Assembly: GCF_021044625.1 (NCBI RefSeq) | Contig: NZ_CP087999.1 | Span: 4,981,001-5,045,000, forward strand | DNA: 64,000 bases | Source: Geomonas sp. RF6 | GTDB taxonomy: Bacteria; Desulfobacterota; Desulfuromonadia; Geobacterales; Geobacteraceae | Direction of reading: 5' to 3' | Shown here: positions 59,716 to 64,000 of the stretch, one piece after another | Layout of the letters: the number at the start of each line of letters is the position of its first letter | How positions within the stretch are numbered: position 1 is the first letter of the stretch | Position numbers and translations under genes: made by a program | Notes under the pieces: generated by a model | The model's input: the letters and a program-made list of their open reading frames with translations, nothing else | Databases searched by the model: none | What the model was told of the DNA's origin: nothing

Positions 59716-60792
59716 CTACCTCTCCGTGCAGCTGATGCACGGGTCGATGGTGAGAATGAGGACCGGCACGTCGGCAAGCTCGCACCCCGGCAGGAGCTCG
59801 AGAAGCGGCGCCAGGTTGTTGAAGGTCGGCGTCCTGATTCTCAGGCGGTCCAGGAACTTCTTCCCGGTCGCCTTTATGTAGTAGACGCACTCCCCGCGCG
59901 GCTGCTCGACACGGCTCACCACCTCGCCCGTGGGGAGCCCCTTCACCTTCACGTTGATCTCCCCTTCCGGAAGCTTCGCAAAGGCCTGGCGGATCAGGTC
60001 GATCCCCTGGAAGATCTCGTTGAAGCGGCACAGGGTGCGCGCGTAGGAGTCACCGTCTGTCTCCACCACCGCGTGGAAGTCGAGCATGGAGTAGGCTGCG
60101 TACCCTAACTGGCGCATGTCCTGCTCCACGCCGCTCGCCCTGAGCATCGGCCCGCAGGCGCCGAGCTCGAACGCCCTCTCCTTCGTCAGGACGCCGATCC
60201 CCACCGTACGCCTCTTCACGGTGTAGTCGTCCATGATGACCGCCTTCAGCTGCTGCACCTCTTTCTCCACGAGCTTCAGGGTGTCGAGGATCCACTTCTG
60301 GGTTTCCGGCTTTATGTCGCGCTTCACCCCTCCGACCACGTTCACGGAGACGATGACCCGGTTCCCGGAGGTCGCCTCCTGCAGGTCCATGATCCTCTCC
60401 CTGATGCGCCAGCACTGCATGAAGAGGCTCTCGAAGCCGAAGGCGTCGGCAAAAAGGCCGAGCCACAGAAGGTGGCTGTGGATGCGGTGCATCTCCGCCC
60501 ACACCACGCGCAGAAACTTCGCGCGATCGGGGACCTCGACATCCATGAGCCCCTCAATCCCCTGACAGTAGCACATGGCGTGCAAGGTCGAGCAGATGCC
60601 GCAGGTTCTCTCCACGATCTGGATCATCTGGTTGTGATCCCTGATCTCGGCAAGCTTCTCAAGGCCGCGGTGCACGTAGCCGAGCTTCGGGATCGCCTCC
60701 ACGACGATCTCGTCTTCCAGTACGAGGGAGAGGTGAATCGGCTCGGGAAGAACCGGGTGCTGCGGACCGAACGGTAACGTAGTACGTGCCAT
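59716..60792 (-). CDS. Group 4 [NiFe]-hydrogenase large subunit (EchE-like)
   Basis: The 358-residue protein is related to NuoD and keeps both Ni-binding Cys pairs: ERTCGICS (Cys64, Cys67) and DPCISCTER at the very C-terminus (Cys352, Cys355). It is therefore a real hydrogenase, not a complex I subunit. The reading frame stops right after CTER, so there is no C-terminal peptide to be cleaved by a maturation protease. It forms the active site with the EchC-like subunit. It lies in an operon with echA-D-like genes upstream and echF, hypA, hypB downstream. Confidence 0.95.
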   Translation of the reverse strand: MARTTLPFGPQHPVLPEPIHLSLVLEDEIVVEAIPKLGYVHRGLEKLAEIRDHNQMIQIVERTCGICSTLHAMCYCQGIEGLMDVEVPDRAKFLRVVWAEMHRIHSHLLWLGLFADAFGFESLFMQCWRIRERIMDLQEATSGNRVIVSVNVVGGVKRDIKPETQKWILDTLKLVEKEVQQLKAVIMDDYTVKRRTVGIGVLTKERAFELGACGPMLRASGVEQDMRQLGYAAYSMLDFHAVVETDGDSYARTLCRFNEIFQGIDLIRQAFAKLPEGEINVKVKGLPTGEVVSRVEQPRGECVYYIKATGKKFLDRLRIRTPTFNNLAPLLELLPGCELADVPVLILTIDPCISCTER

Positions 60793-60797
60793 CTTCT

Positions 60798-61202
60798 CTA
60801 GACCTCCTGCGCGTCGGCGGGCTTTTTGGCGATCCCTATCTTGCAGAACGGGGTTCTCTGCACTTCCTCGTCGAGATAGAAGGTGCCGTTGAAGTCGATC
60901 GGCAGACCCTCGAAGTCGACGCCGAAGTGCTCCTTGATCTCGTTCTCCACCAGGAGCGCGCAGGCAAAGACGGAGGTGATGCTGGAGATCGCGCTCCCCT
61001 TCGGGACGATCACCCGCATGCTCCTCAGGTCGAGATCCTTGTCGAAGTGGTAGATGAGATCGATGGCGTCGCCAAGATCGCTCGACGACATCGTCACAAA
61101 ACGAAAGCCCGTGTCCTTGAAGATCTTGGAGAAGGAGACGACGCGCTCCGTGGGGACGGTGCTGGTGTTCAAGCCGTTTAGTACTCGTGCGTATGTGTTC
61201 AA
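60798..61202 (-). CDS. EchD-like (NuoC-type) subunit, TTG start
   Basis: The 134-residue protein resembles the 30-kDa subunit of complex I and EchD: FVTMSSSDLGDAIDLIYHFD, and the C-terminal VENEIKEHFGVDFEGLPIDF. The start is TTG at 61202, six bases after AGGAG; upstream of it the frame is only antisense-like sequence overlapping the previous gene. It is a soluble connector subunit of the hydrogenase. Confidence 0.85.
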   Translation of the reverse strand: MNTYARVLNGLNTSTVPTERVVSFSKIFKDTGFRFVTMSSSDLGDAIDLIYHFDKDLDLRSMRVIVPKGSAISSITSVFACALLVENEIKEHFGVDFEGLPIDFNGTFYLDEEVQRTPFCKIGIAKKPADAQEV

Positions 61203-61218
61203 AGTATCGCTCCTTTGG

Positions 61219-61716
61219 CTAGCGTGCGGAAATGGCTTCGCGCGTCCCGGCGAGCCGCTCGAATATCCCCTCGTCGACCCGCTTCCCCTTCTCGGCGAGC
61301 TTCTCCAGGGCGAGCACGATCCCGTCGATGATACGCTCCGGCTTCGGCGCGCACCCCGGGACGTAGGAGTCGACCGGGATGACCTGGTCGACGCCGCCGA
61401 CCACGTTGTACGCCTCACGGAAGATCCCGCCGGTGGAGCCGCAGGCGCCGATTGCCACCACGACCTTCGGCTCGGGCATCTGATCGTACACGTTCTTCAG
61501 AGCCTTCTGGTTCCTGTGGTTCACCGTACCGGTGACGACGAGGATGTCGGCGTGCTTCGGGTTCCCCACGTTCAGGATGCCGAAGCGCTCCACGTCGTAG
61601 AGGGGGGTGAGGCAGGCGAGGACCTCGATGTCGCAGCCGTTGCAGCTGCCGCAGTCGAAGTGTATGAGCCAGGGGGACTTGACCCGCGACTTGTTCAGAA
61701 GTTTCTTCGGTATCAT
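61219..61716 (-). CDS. EchC-like (NuoB-type) hydrogenase small subunit
   Basis: The 165-residue protein holds the proximal [4Fe-4S] cluster: FDCGSCNGCDIEVLAC, IGACGSTGG and VPGCAPKPE match the small-subunit/NuoB pattern. It transfers electrons between the [NiFe] site and the ferredoxin subunit. It has no Tat signal, as expected for cytoplasm-facing group 4 enzymes. The position between the membrane subunit and EchD is the standard ech order. Confidence 0.94.
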   Translation of the reverse strand: MIPKKLLNKSRVKSPWLIHFDCGSCNGCDIEVLACLTPLYDVERFGILNVGNPKHADILVVTGTVNHRNQKALKNVYDQMPEPKVVVAIGACGSTGGIFREAYNVVGGVDQVIPVDSYVPGCAPKPERIIDGIVLALEKLAEKGKRVDEGIFERLAGTREAISAR

Positions 61717-61799
61717 GTTATTCCTCTTGTTCCTTTCGCTTTCGGACCGTCAGGCCCGGCCACTTCCATCGTCATGGCGCGACTGGCGCGCCCCCCACC

Positions 61800-62654
61800 C
61801 TAGCGGACGTAGATCCAGGTGTAGTTCGCAAAGGAGAGGAGAAGCCCGGCACTCCAGACGTACCCGAGCATCCAGCGCCAGGTCAGGCGGGCGCAGACGT
61901 TGTCGATGATGATCTCGGCGAGGTAGGTAAGGACCACCAGAAGCACCATTATGTACACGTTGGTGTGCCAGAAGAGCGCGCAGATCCCCAGCACGAAGAC
62001 CGTCTCGTACCAGTGGGCGATCTCGATGATGGCGAGATACGGCCCGGAGTACTCGGTCAGCACCCCTTTCACGATCTCCTGGTGCGCGTGGTGCGAGGTG
62101 GAGATGTCGAAAGGAGATTTCCTGAGCTTGATCGTCAGCGCGTAGCCGAGCACGATGTACATCAAGGCCAGCGGGATCAGGAGCGGCTCCTGGAACTTCA
62201 GGATCTCGGAGATCTTGTAGCTCCCCGTCACGAGATAAATGGAGACAAAGACGAGGATCAGGAGCGGCTCATAGGTGAGCATCTGGATCAGCTCGCGCTG
62301 CGCCCCTATCTGGCTGTACGGCGATTGCGCCGCCAGTGCCCCGATAACGAGGAAGACACCCCCCACCGCGAGGACGAAGAAGATGAGCAGCAGGTCGGAC
62401 TGCAGCGCCAGCAGGACGACGGTCAGGATCGCGGCCACCAGGTAGACGTAGGCGCAGAGGATCTGCCACAGGTTGACGATCATGCTCTCCTTCCCGATGA
62501 GCTTCATCACGTCGTAGAAAGGCTGCAGGATCGGCGGGCCGTAGCGCCCCTGCAGGCGTGCGGTGATCTTTCTGTCGATCCCCGCCACCACCCCCCCGAC
62601 GATCGGGGAGAGGAACAGTGCCAAAGCGATAGCCACCACGTTTTCCATCTTCAT
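61800..62654 (-). CDS. EchB-like (NuoH-type) membrane subunit
   Basis: The 284-residue protein has about eight membrane helices and NuoH/HycD/EchB motifs: GGVVAGIDRKITARLQGRYG, PPILQPFYDVMKLIGKE, and RKSPFDISTSHHAHQEIVKG. NuoH-type subunits link the redox module to ion translocation. It overlaps the preceding NuoL-like gene by 4 bases. Confidence 0.93.
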   Translation of the reverse strand: MKMENVVAIALALFLSPIVGGVVAGIDRKITARLQGRYGPPILQPFYDVMKLIGKESMIVNLWQILCAYVYLVAAILTVVLLALQSDLLLIFFVLAVGGVFLVIGALAAQSPYSQIGAQRELIQMLTYEPLLILVFVSIYLVTGSYKISEILKFQEPLLIPLALMYIVLGYALTIKLRKSPFDISTSHHAHQEIVKGVLTEYSGPYLAIIEIAHWYETVFVLGICALFWHTNVYIMVLLVVLTYLAEIIIDNVCARLTWRWMLGYVWSAGLLLSFANYTWIYVR

Positions 62655-64000
62655 CTAGCAACCCCCGCGAAAAGTAGAATAAGTATCACCACCGCTGCGA
62701 TGTTGATCCAGGTGGAGATCTTCTCCTCCCCGATGAACTCCGAGGCGTAGATATTGGCTGCGGTGTAGTCCTTCCAGACGTTGAAGGGACCCCTGAAGCG
62801 CGGCTGGCCAAGATCGGGGTGCTGCTCCCCGCACATGTAGGGGGCGCTGATCACCCGGTGCCCTTTCCTGCGTGCCGCGAGGACCGCGAAGGAGTAGCCG
62901 AGGAAGGAAACGATCATGATCGGCAGCACATAGAATGATCCGGCGTCGCTCGGGGCGCCGGCCCCCGCCCCTCCCACGGCTGCGCTGAACGGCAGGGTGG
63001 CGGTGGCGACCGCAAGACGCGGGTCGATGAGGTGCGAGTAGGCCCAGGGCGCGACCAGCGAGAGGCCGATCGCTCCCGCAGCGAGGGTGAGGAGCGGGAT
63101 CTTGATGGCGATCGACTCCTTCCAGGGAGCCTTCCGCGAGCCGAAACCGTGGGTCAGGGTGTCGGTGAAGGCCTTCAGCATCGACACCTCGCGCCCCTGG
63201 TCGGTCGCCTCGAGATACGCTCCCGAGACGAGGATCCCTGCCCAGCGCGCCCAGAAGAGCATGGTAAGACCGCTGCCAAGGGCGAGCATCGCCACCACCC
63301 AGGGGATGCTCGCCGCCGCCTCGATCGCCATCCACTTGCTCATGAGGGCGCCGAAGGGGGGGATCATCATGGTGAGCATGCCGAGGATGGTGATGCGCGC
63401 CACAGCGGGAAAGCGGTTGTACAGGCCGCGCATGTCCTCGATGTCGCGGCTGCCGATGTTGTGCTCGATCGTCCCCACACAGAGGAAGAGAAGACCCTTG
63501 GAAACGGCGTGGAAGATGATGAGGAGGATCGCCGCCACAATCGCCGCAGGGGTATTGATCCCGGCGCAGGCGACGATGAGGCCGAGGTTCGCGATGGTGG
63601 AGTAGGCCAGTATCTTCTTCCCGTTACGCATGTTCACCGCCAGCATCGAGGTGGCGAGGAAGGTAAAGGCGCCGAAGGTGGCCACCATGAGGCTGAGCGT
63701 CGTGCCGGCGTAGGCGGGCGCCAGGCGCACGATGAGGTATACCCCCGCCTTCACCATGGTACTGGAGTGCAGGAGCGCCGAGACCGGGGTAGGCGCCACC
63801 ATCGCGCCGCACAGCCACGACTGGAACGGCACCTGGGCCGCCTTCGTGAAGCCTGCAAAGCAAAGGAGCGCCAGCGGCAGAAGGACGCCGAGTGACGGGT
63901 CGTGGTGCTGCACCAGGTACTGCAGCGACAACGACGCAGTCGTCCCGGTATTCTTGTACAGGAAGATGATCGCCGCGACGAAGGCGACGCCGCCGAGCAT
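62651..64000 (-). CDS. EchA-like (NuoL-type) ion-translocating subunit, 5' end outside window
   Basis: The visible 449 residues are the central and C-terminal parts of a Mrp/NuoL-type antiporter-like subunit: GFTKAAQVPFQSWLCGAMVAPTPVSALLHSSTMVKAG is the family hallmark, with conserved Lys residues for proton transfer; FHAVSKGLLFLCVG follows. The C-terminal extension contains SAPYMCGEQHPDLGQP. The frame is open to the right edge, so the N-terminus lies beyond the window. It would pump H+ or Na+ in the group 4 hydrogenase. Confidence 0.93.
   Translation of the reverse strand: MLGGVAFVAAIIFLYKNTGTTASLSLQYLVQHHDPSLGVLLPLALLCFAGFTKAAQVPFQSWLCGAMVAPTPVSALLHSSTMVKAGVYLIVRLAPAYAGTTLSLMVATFGAFTFLATSMLAVNMRNGKKILAYSTIANLGLIVACAGINTPAAIVAAILLIIFHAVSKGLLFLCVGTIEHNIGSRDIEDMRGLYNRFPAVARITILGMLTMMIPPFGALMSKWMAIEAAASIPWVVAMLALGSGLTMLFWARWAGILVSGAYLEATDQGREVSMLKAFTDTLTHGFGSRKAPWKESIAIKIPLLTLAAGAIGLSLVAPWAYSHLIDPRLAVATATLPFSAAVGGAGAGAPSDAGSFYVLPIMIVSFLGYSFAVLAARRKGHRVISAPYMCGEQHPDLGQPRFRGPFNVWKDYTAANIYASEFIGEEKISTWINIAAVVILILLFAGVAR

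Noticed and set aside
59716-64000. Respiratory complex I (nuo) fragment
   Set aside because: The NuoD-like subunit keeps both Ni-binding Cys pairs and the block continues into hypA and hypB, so it is a group 4 hydrogenase.

Overview
The window looks like a GC-rich chromosome segment of a Geobacter/Geomonas-type bacterium (Desulfuromonadia). This rests on triheme-c7-type multiheme cytochromes, selenocysteine-containing formate dehydrogenases, a 4-hydroxybutyrate dehydrogenase resembling the Geobacter enzyme, and a dense set of short palindromic repeats between genes. No rRNA, tRNA, CRISPR array or complete transposon was seen. Both edges cut genes: a GGDEF-EAL protein on the left and an Ech-type hydrogenase membrane subunit on the right.

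Layout. 1-7.7 kb: c-di-GMP and response-regulator genes, a K+-channel-like protein, two paralogous hexaheme cytochromes, a DNA repair glycosylase and small genes. 7.8-18.3 kb (minus strand): an alternative complex III (ActB, ActC-D fusion, ActF, ActA, probable ActE) run together with a cbb3-like oxidase (CcoN, a CcoO-cytochrome fusion, CcoS). 18.5-25.3 kb (plus): selenocysteine formate dehydrogenase 1 with its Fe-S and NrfD-type subunits, then moeA. 25.4-33 kb: housekeeping and small genes (two FmdB zinc ribbons, an ArsR regulator, a TonB-like protein, galU, folD, a DUF167-DivIVA-YggT operon, tatA) and fdhD. 33-38.7 kb (minus): selenocysteine formate dehydrogenase 2 (Tat-exported) with an orphan NuoE-like protein at the head of the operon. 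39-42.7 kb: a sigma-54 response regulator and a sensor kinase, separated by a REP array. 43.9-50.8 kb (plus): a second alternative complex III with separate subunits, followed by trpS. 53.7-64 kb (minus): twelve collinear hydrogenase genes: a group 4 [NiFe] Ech-like complex, hypA, hypB, and a four-subunit HndABCD-type [FeFe] hydrogenase.

How they may work together. The region concentrates H2 and formate metabolism with two quinol-to-cytochrome-c modules. Formate dehydrogenases and hydrogenases supply electrons to quinone, ferredoxin and NAD(P). The two ACIII modules would pass quinol electrons to c-type cytochromes; one sits beside its own oxygen reductase, while the other has no visible terminal acceptor. 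FdhD, MoeA, HypA and HypB provide cofactor maturation. The most notable regulatory signal is a 12-base element, ATACTGTATACA, present twice around a sigma-54 promoter at the formate dehydrogenase 2 operon and once, with further GTATAC copies, in front of hypB. It suggests one regulator ties formate and hydrogen metabolism together, with the adjacent sigma-54 regulator the obvious candidate.
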